Below are positions 18,801 to 26,539 of a DNA stretch of 64,000 nucleotides, piece by piece (the first letter of the stretch is position 1; each line of letters starts with the position of its first letter). The notes under the pieces are model-generated. The model did no database searches, was not told the DNA's origin, and saw only the letters and a program-made list of their open reading frames with translations. The position numbers and the translations under genes were made by a program. Source of the DNA: G963663365 sp963663365 (GTDB lineage Bacteria; Hinthialibacterota; Hinthialibacteria; Hinthialibacterales; G963663365). Location: the NCBI GenBank assembly GCA_963663365.2, contig CAXXIH010000005.1:186001-250000 (forward strand), read 5' to 3'.

Positions 18801-19068
18801 ACTCGCCGCTTCGTGCACTGTATGTAAAAAGATTAATCTCTTTTTTCCCGCTTGAGGCTCCGAAAAAAAGATCGTCCGGTTGACGGCACAACAGCGAAGT
18901 TATAAATGTTTCGTTGGCATCTACAGCCGGATAGATCGGAACCATTTCCCGGCACTCACGTTCGATTTCAAGCAGCGGACGTGTCGCCTCAGCGGCTTGG
19001 CTGTTTGCAATACTGACAAATAGAAAACAAACGGCAACATAGTAAAAAGCGCTTGATTTATGCTTCAT
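15865..19068 (-). CDS. Secreted beta-propeller / transglutaminase-like protein
   Basis: This 1067-residue protein carries a signal peptide (FYYVAVCFLFVSIANSQAAEA). The first 400 or so residues contain repeated blade-like segments (FDPVTRQMYLGF, FLLAVDPNN-type), consistent with a beta-propeller. The transglutaminase-like core lies near residues 770-870: Cys824 in LGMCTHYAAVF, His849/850 in DHHCIAEAWS and Asp867 in WIAQDVG form a plausible Cys-His-Asp triad. A beta-sandwich tail ends the protein. ATG 19068 is chosen because AGGGAG precedes it at normal spacing; an ATG three codons upstream is possible. In the periplasm it could crosslink or cleave peptide bonds, for example in wall peptides or surface proteins. 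The neighbouring propeller gene, 22 bases upstream, probably works with it. Confidence 0.75.
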   Translation of the reverse strand: MKHKSSAFYYVAVCFLFVSIANSQAAEATRPLLEIERECREMVPIYPAVDANETFITSLLCRQPDDLFFGASSGKKEINLFTYSARSGEFKVLDRFEALWWGEPVLAQGPDSSVFMGAKCIWDKQFTFERNREREADLTADYLRRLPELGEDEVNKNATGMPIRQYSAEGRFMREFALPETLLKDGAGALHYSERAGKLFGISSPGGHLFVIDIPSGAARDLGEVTPFPQQHHIRRISKAFMEGPDGTLYFSGTLTEKMGEEGDDEVMGFILAVDPNNEQIRTTAARLPAVIGRRRLAGIDAAVRLADGSTIGGTTDGYLFRFDPKSETLETFGKPLRQSHIVGLVLGREGLVYGAGGEPGGLPRLFAFDPVTRQMYLGFPTSGPLPEGNRSSFSEIGAAAITSDGVLVCGEHERRGNLMVYRPCLTQSKWVKTYTAGDFQDNTRDRFVELTDESRGLRLAPTYLISDAMFRNAKIQEQLSDQVYAKKIFYLPSDCREIEVLFYGGGGTEALPMTVVVNDHRLKHFQDREAMLTGGWDRMTIPGEYLCAGKNEIAFGVTGWLAVDSDVCHGNSLKSVRSATSWRDDILGPDNNLTGEYAVRIRVHGYPEQGITTSPILDLAQIAAEIEDAEKAKTGIAPLLDLKTLRLRTESYKPPLTSIEFEIRAGSTADGQPIDWTPWLPLAAIEALPKERFFQWRAILRSSDVKATPWLKKVTLDFGGELTGTNQGKLKLTVPPDNEVTFSSYPFRYADPHHPRMRHLREKYNLEAVVAPGKTELEKFALLRQWVREQWEGWDDGKYVYCPQWDALEVLELAPSYLGLGMCTHYAAVFVQCAASLGYNARSVILDHHCIAEAWSNEEEKWIAQDVGLISNVTTAMQFNLRDTDEPLSVLEIHERFLKNDASDMVVIGEPKMTSEEFWNRYLDLYTRFGIPFRNDHLYNPMPQELEHGNQQYHWDGYLWWTDDLNPKYPEYSNLTNRPEDFYWTLNKTLVDIRDTGLEGVAAVTFHGNIPNFDRFEVRLNGGEWKKSDRTMDWKLVPGTNKLEVKAINTMGIEGIVNRVELEYRP

Positions 19069-19090
19069 TGATCTCATCTCCCTGCCCCTT

Positions 19091-20332
19091 TTACTGACGT
19101 GTCAATTTCGGAAAGTGCGCGACGTAATAGGGATACGTACACATCAAATAAAAACTCCCGTCCGGTCCAATGGCGGATCCCTGAATCGAAGTGTGGGTTT
19201 GCATCCGTGGCGTATCCGGATCGACCATATATCCCAGACACTCGCACTCTTCGCTTTTCGGATCGTAGCGCATGATAAGCGTCTCATCCGGCGCGTTTTC
19301 CAATGCCACACGTGCACTCCAATAAATGCGGCCTTTCTTGTCGCAAATCATCGTGTGCACGTCTTTACTGCTCTTGAACGGTTCAGGAACGGCCGGGCAG
19401 ACATAGCGCATGGGCAAGACACTGTCGCTTGCGGCCGCCAAATCGAATTCCTGAATAGCCGTCAAATCACCGCCGTAGAGTTTGGTTCCATCTTTTCCGG
19501 CGATGCAGGCATAAGGTTTGTAGTAAGGAGGATCGCCTTGGGGCACACGAACTTCGAGATCGATCAGCTCATCCCGTTCCACATCGTATTTGGTTATGGT
19601 GCCGTGATTGGGAATCCAAACATTGCCTTCCGCATCCATATCGATATAACGCCCCCAAGTTCCAACACGGCCCTTATCGAGAACTTGATCCGTATCCAAA
19701 TCATAAACAACAAAGTGCATACGCGGCTCGGTTTTGAAATATATCCGCCGGCGCTTTTCATCCAGCACTCCATTCATTAGGCCGTCTTGTTTACGCAGGA
19801 TTCCGTAATCTTTGCGAATGCCGGTCTCCGGGTTAAAGCTGATTAAGTGCCCGCCGGGGTACCCCGATGGATCTTCACCGATCTCCGGACGAGTACGGAA
19901 TAGTTCATGGCCCTGTTTGGTCCCGCCGTAAATCGTCCCGTCAGAGGCAACGATAAGTTTGGAATGTGTCTTTCCTTGCGTGTTGATATCGAACAGATGC
20001 TCGTTGACCAACTCCCGAATATTAACGGCTATATCGAATGTCCGCTTCTTGGGATCGAACGAAATCCAGTAGCCGTAATCGTCATAGCGGGCTGTTCCCA
20101 AGTACACCTTGCCATCTGTGCCAACTGAGAACGCCGTATAGCCGGATTCTTGCGTGTGGTATTCACCGGGCACTTTTGTGGCATTGCATTTCAGAGGCGG
20201 GATATCTCTCAATTCCACCGGACGGTCTTCTAGTCCGGCATGCCGGTCTTCTGCACACAGACCAATACCTGCCATACAGATTCCAAACGCCACAATGATC
20301 GGTAATCGTGGAAATCTTCGAGACGCTTTCAT
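19091..20332 (-). CDS. Secreted beta-propeller protein
   Basis: This 413-residue protein has a signal peptide (LPIIVAFGICMAGIGLCAED). The remainder shows repeated blades with phrases such as FSVGTDGKVYLGTARY, VASDGTIYGGTKQG, MDAEGNVWIPNHG and DKKGRIYWSARV, the pattern of NHL/YncE/SMP-30-like propellers. No catalytic site is evident. It shares wording and architecture with the propeller half of the downstream transglutaminase protein, suggesting duplication. ATG 20332 is preferred to the upstream start at 20386, because GAGGAT precedes it and the signal peptide then sits at the N-terminus. It is the first gene of a three-gene operon. Confidence 0.8.
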   Translation of the reverse strand: MKASRRFPRLPIIVAFGICMAGIGLCAEDRHAGLEDRPVELRDIPPLKCNATKVPGEYHTQESGYTAFSVGTDGKVYLGTARYDDYGYWISFDPKKRTFDIAVNIRELVNEHLFDINTQGKTHSKLIVASDGTIYGGTKQGHELFRTRPEIGEDPSGYPGGHLISFNPETGIRKDYGILRKQDGLMNGVLDEKRRRIYFKTEPRMHFVVYDLDTDQVLDKGRVGTWGRYIDMDAEGNVWIPNHGTITKYDVERDELIDLEVRVPQGDPPYYKPYACIAGKDGTKLYGGDLTAIQEFDLAAASDSVLPMRYVCPAVPEPFKSSKDVHTMICDKKGRIYWSARVALENAPDETLIMRYDPKSEECECLGYMVDPDTPRMQTHTSIQGSAIGPDGSFYLMCTYPYYVAHFPKLTRQ

Positions 20333-20508
20333 CAATACCGTATCCTCACTTTCACAAGCCTGAGTGAAGACAACACGATACCACAAACGTGGTTAAGCGG
20401 TCACCAGGCTTCTCAAGGACTGGGCAAAAATGAAAGACAAACAGATGCTTTACCGTAAAAGGATAGCGCGCCGGAATATGAGCTAAAAATATTACAATCG
20501 GTTACGCA

Positions 20509-21087
20509 TCACGGACCAAAACGGATGATATCGCCGCAGCTCTTCAGACCATTGGAGCCGTGATAACGATAAAACGCATCGACTTCGCAATTCATCGAAT
20601 TGCCGCTCGAAGGAGCGTTATCAGCCTGGATGTTGTAATCCGGACCCGCGGAGCCGATGGCATATTTATAAGTCTTCTGCCAACTGCGGCAGCAGGCCAT
20701 ATCGCTGCTACGTTCGAACTTGGTTACCCAATCCCCCGTATTTCTCCACAACTCGTACCAGTAAATCGGCTTATCCCCATCGTTGGAAAGCACACCCTTG
20801 GGAAAGAAAGGATCCGAGAAGACATCTGCCGAAATATATTGCACAGGCGTCGTTAATGGATTCCAACGATAAGACCAGGTCATATTATTCCGTCTGGAAA
20901 TATAGTCGTTGTTGTCCAACCGATACGACTCAAGCGCCATGGCAATCGACCTTAAATCGGCCTCCGCACGTGCGATCTTGGCCCGAATCTGGGCATTCAT
21001 AAAATTGGGAACAGCAATCGCAGCCAAGATACCGATGATGGCGACCACGATAAGAAGCTCAATCAAAGTAAATCCGCGATTTTTCAT
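20509..21087 (-). CDS. Type II secretion-like pseudopilin, paralogue 2
   Basis: This 192-residue pseudopilin has the leader MKNRG and the helix FTLIELLIVVAIIG, followed by NFMNAQIRAK. The variable part includes RSIAMALESYRLDNNDY, shared with the minus-strand pseudopilin at 33.1 kb. The C-terminus has the GPD motif (SAGPDYN) and ends NGLKSCGDIIRFGP. GAGG lies 6 bases before ATG 21087, which is therefore preferred to the GTG at 21099. It is a single gene with no secretion apparatus around it. Confidence 0.9.
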   Translation of the reverse strand: MKNRGFTLIELLIVVAIIGILAAIAVPNFMNAQIRAKIARAEADLRSIAMALESYRLDNNDYISRRNNMTWSYRWNPLTTPVQYISADVFSDPFFPKGVLSNDGDKPIYWYELWRNTGDWVTKFERSSDMACCRSWQKTYKYAIGSAGPDYNIQADNAPSSGNSMNCEVDAFYRYHGSNGLKSCGDIIRFGP

Positions 21088-21364
21088 GACAATCCTCACT
21101 GACCTTCAATAGAGTAATAAAACACAGCCCACCCTGTCACTTCAAGATGATAGGACAATATTCCATTTTGAGAAGGTGGTTGATTACTATTTACTGAAAT
21201 TTCTGTACTTTCCCCCACGCCGAAAAGCATGGCGGTCATCCCAGCTTCTTTTATGCCACAAAACTAGGTGATTACGGCGACGCTGGCTACATTTAAGACT
21301 ATCCCAAACTCAATTCAAACATGGCGAATTGGGAGCAATGACTATCTGAAGAACCGATACCCGC

Positions 21365-22657
21365 TCAATCTGGCAGTTTCTTCAACACATCATCGAATCG
21401 TTCGAGGAATTCTCCGCAAACCTGTTCGGTATGAGCGATAGACAAATAGAGTTTGGTTCCCATCGGATTGAGGAATACGCCTCTCTCAAATAGGCCCAAC
21501 ATTACAGTTCGCGCCTTTTTCCCATCGGCCGCTTTGGTGCTTCGGTAGTCTTTCACCGGTTCGGACGTAAACGCGACTTGAGCCAAGGGACCATCACCAA
21601 TCACCTGACCGGCCACATTGTTCGTCTTTAAGACATCATGCAAACCTTGACGAAAGTATTCCCCAATTGCGTGAAGATGATTGTAAGTGCCTTCCTGTCT
21701 ATAAACAGACAGCGCAGCCGACGCAGCCGTTGTGGATATGGGATTGCCACCCAAAGTAGAAGCCATCCAAACATAGGTATCACAGCCAAGACGGCTCTCG
21801 CGCACAATGTCCATGATTTCACCGCTTCCGCCAAACGCGCCAATCGGATATCCCCCACCCAGCGCTTTTCCATAGGCAACCATATCAGGAGTAACTCCAT
21901 AGTATTCCTGAGCACCTCCATAGGCCAGCCGAAAACCGGTAACCACCTCATCGAAGATCAACACGATTCCCATGGAACGCGTTATCTCTCGCAGTCCCTC
22001 TAAAAAGCCCGGTTCAGGTGGCAAGCAACGGTGCAACGGCTCGACAATCACCGCGGCCGTATCTTGTGCATATTCTTCAAGAATTCTCTGAGTCGTCGTT
22101 AAATCGTTAAAAGGCGCAACAAGAACATAATCCTTCACAATATGGTCGATGCCGGCGCTGGAAGGTTCGGGCTTTGGAAAATCAAGCAATTGGGAGGGGA
22201 AAAGACTCGTTACGCCGATCTCGTTCGCGCCGTGGTAAGCCCCCTCAAATTTCAGGATTTTAGGCCGGCCGGTATAAGCGCGGGCCAAACGCTGGCAATA
22301 CATCGTAGCTTCCGTGCCGGAAGCGCAAAAACGTAGACGTTCCACCGCCGGGCTGAGATTGATCAATTCTTCTGCCAGGTCCAGCGCATTTTGTGTGACA
22401 TAGGCAAAATTCGCTCCGCGGGGGGCTTGCCGTAACACGGCCTCGGTAACCACGGGGTGGCCATGGCCAACCAATGCCGATCCCCAGCCCAAAGAGAAAT
22501 CGATATATCGCTTGCCTGTGGTATCCCATAATTCACATCCCTGGCCACGCTCGATCACCATAGTGAGGCTCTCAGGCAAATTAAATTCGCCATTAGACCC
22601 GCCTGGGAAGATGCTTAAAGACCTTTGCGCATCCCTGTTCGGAACAGTCGTACTCAT
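21365..22657 (-). CDS. Class III aminotransferase, glutamate-1-semialdehyde mutase-like
   Basis: This 430-residue PLP enzyme has the class III layout: GKRYIDFSLGWG near the N-terminus, CASGTEATMYCQRLAR, LIFDEVVTGFRLA and the Schiff-base lysine Lys264 in VAYGKALGGGYPIGAFGG. The lysine context matches the glutamate-1-semialdehyde aminomutase group, but no heme genes surround it. In this subgroup many members act on other amino sugars or amino acids, so heme synthesis should not be assumed. ATG 22657 follows AAAGG by about 9 bases and is preferred to the GTG at 22666. It diverges from the 605-residue cysteine-rich protein across a 464-base gap. Confidence 0.85.
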   Translation of the reverse strand: MSTTVPNRDAQRSLSIFPGGSNGEFNLPESLTMVIERGQGCELWDTTGKRYIDFSLGWGSALVGHGHPVVTEAVLRQAPRGANFAYVTQNALDLAEELINLSPAVERLRFCASGTEATMYCQRLARAYTGRPKILKFEGAYHGANEIGVTSLFPSQLLDFPKPEPSSAGIDHIVKDYVLVAPFNDLTTTQRILEEYAQDTAAVIVEPLHRCLPPEPGFLEGLREITRSMGIVLIFDEVVTGFRLAYGGAQEYYGVTPDMVAYGKALGGGYPIGAFGGSGEIMDIVRESRLGCDTYVWMASTLGGNPISTTAASAALSVYRQEGTYNHLHAIGEYFRQGLHDVLKTNNVAGQVIGDGPLAQVAFTSEPVKDYRSTKAADGKKARTVMLGLFERGVFLNPMGTKLYLSIAHTEQVCGEFLERFDDVLKKLPD

Positions 22658-23121
22658 TTGCTTCACCTTTGTTCAGTAAGGTCGCCTAAAACCGCCAATC
22701 TGTAATGTTAAATTGATTCCCCTGCCGCATAATGGAATATAAACCACCTCACATCCAATAGACAGCCAGACCTCACAGAACTGCTTAAATGATAAGAGCA
22801 GGCATAGGAACAATGCCTAAAATTCGGCCGTAAAATTCATGCTCTAAGCCAATTTAAACCCGTTCCCCCTCCCATTCTCCAACCATTTAGACAAAGATTG
22901 TAAACAAATGAACCAACCCGGATTTTGCTGAATATACTGCTGATACTGTTTGCTTTGCGGAGACGAATTCGATAGGCTGTATCAACTTCGGATTGGGACT
23001 CTTGGCGGCTCTTTAATAAGCCGCCTCACTTAATTGAGACCAGTATACGTACGGCCTCAAAAGTCCCATGCAACACCCGTCTCGAATATTGTCTCGATAG
23101 ATTGTCTTAGGCGCCTTCAAC
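22658..23121. other. Divergent intergenic region with hairpin
   Basis: This gap of 464 bases separates the aminotransferase from the divergent 605-residue protein and must contain both promoters. I see no gene in it. A hairpin at 23004-23025 has arms GGCGGCT and AGCCGCC, with an 8-base AT-rich loop, about 100 bases before the plus-strand gene. It may act in the leader of that mRNA. No riboswitch class could be recognised. Confidence 0.4.
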
Positions 23122-24939
23122 ATGACTCAAACACGCACCCGGAGCAGCCATACTTTTCATATCCCCGTCATGGGCACGGGATTCACAATTGATACCCCCT
23201 TGAGGGTTGCAAAATACGGAATCTCATCTGTCATCTCAATTGTCGATGACAGGCTCATTGAGCAAATCCGTAAGTATCATGCCGAGAAGAATGGACTCGC
23301 CTATACCGAGATATGCCGCAACGATGAAGACGGACGTGCCAAACGAATCACGGCCTACCTGGACTTGGTCGAAGAACTTGTAACGAAACAAGTTGAAAAT
23401 TTGCAGGCTTCTCCATTTGAAACGGGCAGTGAAATCACGCGTTACTTTCAGATGTTGCCTGATGGCTCTTTGAAACAGAAATATCTGGACATGCTCAAAG
23501 AGACTGATCCTGAAAAAAAGGCTCAGATGCAGGAAGAACTCCGCGCCCATGCTGTCCCCGGCAGTATCGATGTCAACATCATGACCAAAATCGACCGGGA
23601 TGTTTATAGCGGACGAACAAAGCTCCCTCCGCAATACAATGAGGCTGTGGCCGCATTACGGGGATTTGCTAACAGCAAACTTCGCTCGGCTGTCGTGCTC
23701 TCTGCAGGTCTCAATCCGCGCCTTTATAGTTTTATCAATCACTTCAGCGATTTTCTCCCGAATGAAAACGGCGAACTGAAAAAGACGGTCACATTAAAAG
23801 TCAGCGATTACCGTTCCGCGTTGATCCAAGGCAAATTCCTCGCCAAACGGGGCGTTTGGATTTCTGAATACAGAATCGAATCCGGCCTTAATTGCGGCGG
23901 CCATGCTTTTGCAACCAATGGACGCCTCATGGGCCCGATCTTGGAAGAGTTTAAACGGAATCGCGCCGAACTCGCGGAATCGCTATTCCCGATTTATCAA
24001 AAGGGCCTTCAAGGGCTTGATCGCCCGCTTCCGTTCGAAGCGCCGCAAATACAAATTACAGTCCAAGGCGGTATCGGAACCGCTGAAGAAAACGAATTCC
24101 TGCTGAAACATTTCGAAGTGGATGGTACAGGTTGGGCAACACCGTTTATGCTTGTGCCTGAAGTCGTCAATATTGACGATGATCATCTTCAGAAACTTGT
24201 AGCAGCGGGCAAAGACGATGTTTATCTCAGCCCCAGTTCTCCATTTGGAATTCCGTTCTGGAATCTCCGCCGCTCCGCCAGTGAAGAAAATCGGAGACAG
24301 AAAATCCTCACCGGGAAACCGGGCAGTGGTTGCTCGAAGGGCTATCTCGTTTCCAACACCGAATTCACAGACATCCCAATCTGCCTTGCCGCACGCGTCT
24401 ATCAAAAAAAGAAATTAGAAGCGTTGGAAACAGAATGCGGATGCGAAGGAGTTAATCAAGTACTCAAAGATTCCATCACCGCAAAATCCTGCCTGTGCGA
24501 GGATTTATCCGGCGGCGTCGAACAGAAATACGGAATCAATGAAAATGCAAAAACCGCCGTCTGCTGCGGTCCGAATATCGTTAACTTTTCACGCATCGTC
24601 TCGCTGGATGAGATGATTGACCATATCTACGGACGTTGCTCTATCCTCACCAATCTCGACCGGCCGCACATGTTTGTCCGGGAAATGCAGCTCTATATCG
24701 AATATCTGCGTGAGCAAATCGCCGAAGCGGCTGCGGCGTTGGCCGATGATATGCCCCGGGGACTCTTGGAATTCAAAGAAAATCTACTCGGTGGTGCAAA
24801 ATATTACCTTGAACTCGCTGACCGGCTCTACGGCGAGAAAAAGCAGAAATTCTTGAGCGACATCGAAAAATTGCGGGAAGAAATAGAATCGCTTTCGATC
24901 GCTGTTACCGAAGAACTCTGCGCGGAAGCCAGCGCCTAG
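23122..24939 (+). CDS. Cysteine-rich conserved protein of unknown function, possible TIM-barrel flavoprotein
   Basis: This is a 605-residue cytoplasmic protein with no signal peptide. The N-terminus (IPVMGTGFTIDTPLRVAKYGISSVISIVDD) and the central strands (ESGLNCGGHAF, QGGIGTAEENEFLLKHFEVDGTGWATPFMLVPE) read like a barrel of the nitronate monooxygenase or IMP dehydrogenase kind, although I cannot assign the family. The C-terminal half is rich in cysteine (GSGCSKG, ECGCEG, SCLCED, VCCGPN), which could hold iron-sulfur clusters or zinc. A helical C-terminal region (about 530-600) may be a coiled coil. It stands alone, opposite the aminotransferase. A redox enzyme is the best guess, at low confidence. 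Confidence 0.6.
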   Translation: MTQTRTRSSHTFHIPVMGTGFTIDTPLRVAKYGISSVISIVDDRLIEQIRKYHAEKNGLAYTEICRNDEDGRAKRITAYLDLVEELVTKQVENLQASPFETGSEITRYFQMLPDGSLKQKYLDMLKETDPEKKAQMQEELRAHAVPGSIDVNIMTKIDRDVYSGRTKLPPQYNEAVAALRGFANSKLRSAVVLSAGLNPRLYSFINHFSDFLPNENGELKKTVTLKVSDYRSALIQGKFLAKRGVWISEYRIESGLNCGGHAFATNGRLMGPILEEFKRNRAELAESLFPIYQKGLQGLDRPLPFEAPQIQITVQGGIGTAEENEFLLKHFEVDGTGWATPFMLVPEVVNIDDDHLQKLVAAGKDDVYLSPSSPFGIPFWNLRRSASEENRRQKILTGKPGSGCSKGYLVSNTEFTDIPICLAARVYQKKKLEALETECGCEGVNQVLKDSITAKSCLCEDLSGGVEQKYGINENAKTAVCCGPNIVNFSRIVSLDEMIDHIYGRCSILTNLDRPHMFVREMQLYIEYLREQIAEAAAALADDMPRGLLEFKENLLGGAKYYLELADRLYGEKKQKFLSDIEKLREEIESLSIAVTEELCAEASA

Positions 24940-24966
24940 AATAAGTTTCAAAGCACCGTCTCATAA

Positions 24967-25130
24967 ACGGCTGCGGGAGCGAATCTCCTGATGAGCCGTT
25001 TGTAATACAAATTTGCTTTGCAGGGTGCTGATTAGGAATATCTAATAAATACACCCCGAAATCGTGTCCTTTCATGTCTTTGTGATTCTACTTTCCCCTC
25101 TCTCCTCTCTACTTTCTCGTCACCAACGGG
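24967..25130 (+). repeat. Composite intergenic repeat, copy 2
   Basis: This copy follows the 605-residue protein. It contains GAATCTCCTGATGAGCCG (24973-25000), then CAGGGTGCTGA starting at 25021, then GAAATCGTG starting 37 bases later at 25058, and a pyrimidine-rich tail (25075-25125). The 37-base spacing matches the other copies. Confidence 0.8.
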
Positions 25131-25316
25131 CGGGATAATGCCCGGCCTCGGGCCTGCTGGATCAATGCATGAATCTTGACATATCCCATACCATCGGCGA
25201 ACCTGAAATCGGCACGAGATAAGGAAGACTCTTTACAGATAAAAACCTCGTCAGATAATCTCACTCATCAAAGAGGAGACATGGATTACCCATACCCCAA
25301 AACCAGGAGTTTAACC

Positions 25317-26405
25317 ATGCGGAAATTCATCCCGTTTCTTGGCTGTTTTGTTCTATTCTTAGGTTGCTCAACAACCACTCATATTTCCGGCAGCGATGAG
25401 GATATACAATTCACACGTGTGGCCGGGCCTGAATATGAAGCGGACTATAAACACCCGGCATCCATCACAGAACTCGATAACGGAGACCTCATGATTACGT
25501 ATTACGGCGGATCGGGCGAGTATGGAACCGATACGGCCGTCTATGCCTGCCGTCTAAAAAAAGGCTCGAAAAAGTGGTCGGCTCCCGAAATCATCGCTGA
25601 TACGCCGGACCGTTCAGAAGGTAATCCCATCATTTGGCAGGCCCCCGATGGTCTGGTCTGGCTCTTTTATGTCAACCGTTACGGGGATACATGGTCAACA
25701 GCACGCGTCAAATGCAAGTTGTCTTATGATGGCGCAAAAACATGGTCTGATTCGTTTATGCTAACAATGGAGGAAGGAACCATGGCGCGCGGGGCGCCCA
25801 TCGTTTTGAATAACGGCGATTACCTGCTGCCTTTGTATATCGAGCGTGGAAACGATACGGAATTCACGGCCCCTGATACAGCCTCCTATTTTCTTCGCTA
25901 CAATCCCCAAACCAAAGTCTGGACCCAAACCAATTACATCAAATCGCCAACAGGCAACCTGCAGGCTGAACCGGTTCAGCTCACCGATGATCACTTAGTC
26001 TGTTATATCCGCCGTGGCGGCGACTACGAACCAACCGATGATGGCTACCTGTTGCGCGCGGAATCCCATGATGGCGGCTACACTTGGAGCGATGCAAAGC
26101 AAACTGAATTTAAAAATCCGAACGCGGCGGTCGGCTTCATCAAACTAAAGAATGGTCATCTGCTTCTGGTCTATAATGACAACATGAATGACCGTACACC
26201 TCTGACCATCGCCATCTCAACCGATAACGATAAAACCTATCCCTATCGGCGTGACATCTGCACCGGCGACAATAGTTTTGCCTATCCGTATGCAATACAA
26301 ACACGGGATGGGAAAATTCATATCGTTTACACAACCGATCAAAGAACTGTGGTCATGCATGCCGTATTTGATGAAAATGCGATCTTGAAATGCAAAAGCC
26401 ATTGA
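25317..26405 (+). CDS. Sialidase-like (BNR/Asp-box) lipoprotein
   Basis: This protein of 362 residues has a lipoprotein signal ending in the lipobox FLGC-S, so it is probably anchored to a membrane. It shows beta-propeller blades with Asp-boxes: SYDGAKTWSDS, SHDGGYTWSDA and STDNDKTYPY. This is the BNR_2/sialidase fold, which also covers proteins acting on uronic or sialic sugars and non-enzymatic binders. Two in-frame ATGs each have a strong ribosome site: 25281 (AGAGGAG) and 25317 (AGGAG). I choose 25317 because only it puts the lipobox in a normal position. The substrate is unassigned, but the fold and export fit the polysaccharide theme. Confidence 0.8.
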   Translation: MRKFIPFLGCFVLFLGCSTTTHISGSDEDIQFTRVAGPEYEADYKHPASITELDNGDLMITYYGGSGEYGTDTAVYACRLKKGSKKWSAPEIIADTPDRSEGNPIIWQAPDGLVWLFYVNRYGDTWSTARVKCKLSYDGAKTWSDSFMLTMEEGTMARGAPIVLNNGDYLLPLYIERGNDTEFTAPDTASYFLRYNPQTKVWTQTNYIKSPTGNLQAEPVQLTDDHLVCYIRRGGDYEPTDDGYLLRAESHDGGYTWSDAKQTEFKNPNAAVGFIKLKNGHLLLVYNDNMNDRTPLTIAISTDNDKTYPYRRDICTGDNSFAYPYAIQTRDGKIHIVYTTDQRTVVMHAVFDENAILKCKSH

Positions 26406-26445
26406 GAACAACGTTATAATTCGAATCTAACAAAATCCAGAATTA

Positions 26446-26483
26446 CAAAAATGCCCGGCGGGAGCCTGTAACCCGCCGGGCAT
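26446..26483 (-). terminator. Rho-independent terminator of the porin gene
   Basis: A 12-bp perfect stem (26451-26462 with 26472-26483; arms ATGCCCGGCGGG and CCCGCCGGGCAT) has a 9-base loop. On the minus strand it is followed by a T-run (complement of the A-run 26446-26450), so it serves the porin gene that ends at 26540. It lies 45 bases after the convergent sialidase stop and may also stop that transcript without the T-run. Confidence 0.8.
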
Positions 26484-26539
26484 GGTAATGAGGAGGAGTT
26501 ATCACAGACGAATCAAACACCGCCTGTTGGGATGCAAAC

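Noticed and set aside
21365..22657. Assignment of the aminotransferase to heme synthesis (hemL).
   Set aside because: The lysine context fits the GSAM group, but there is no heme context and the subgroup includes other enzymes.
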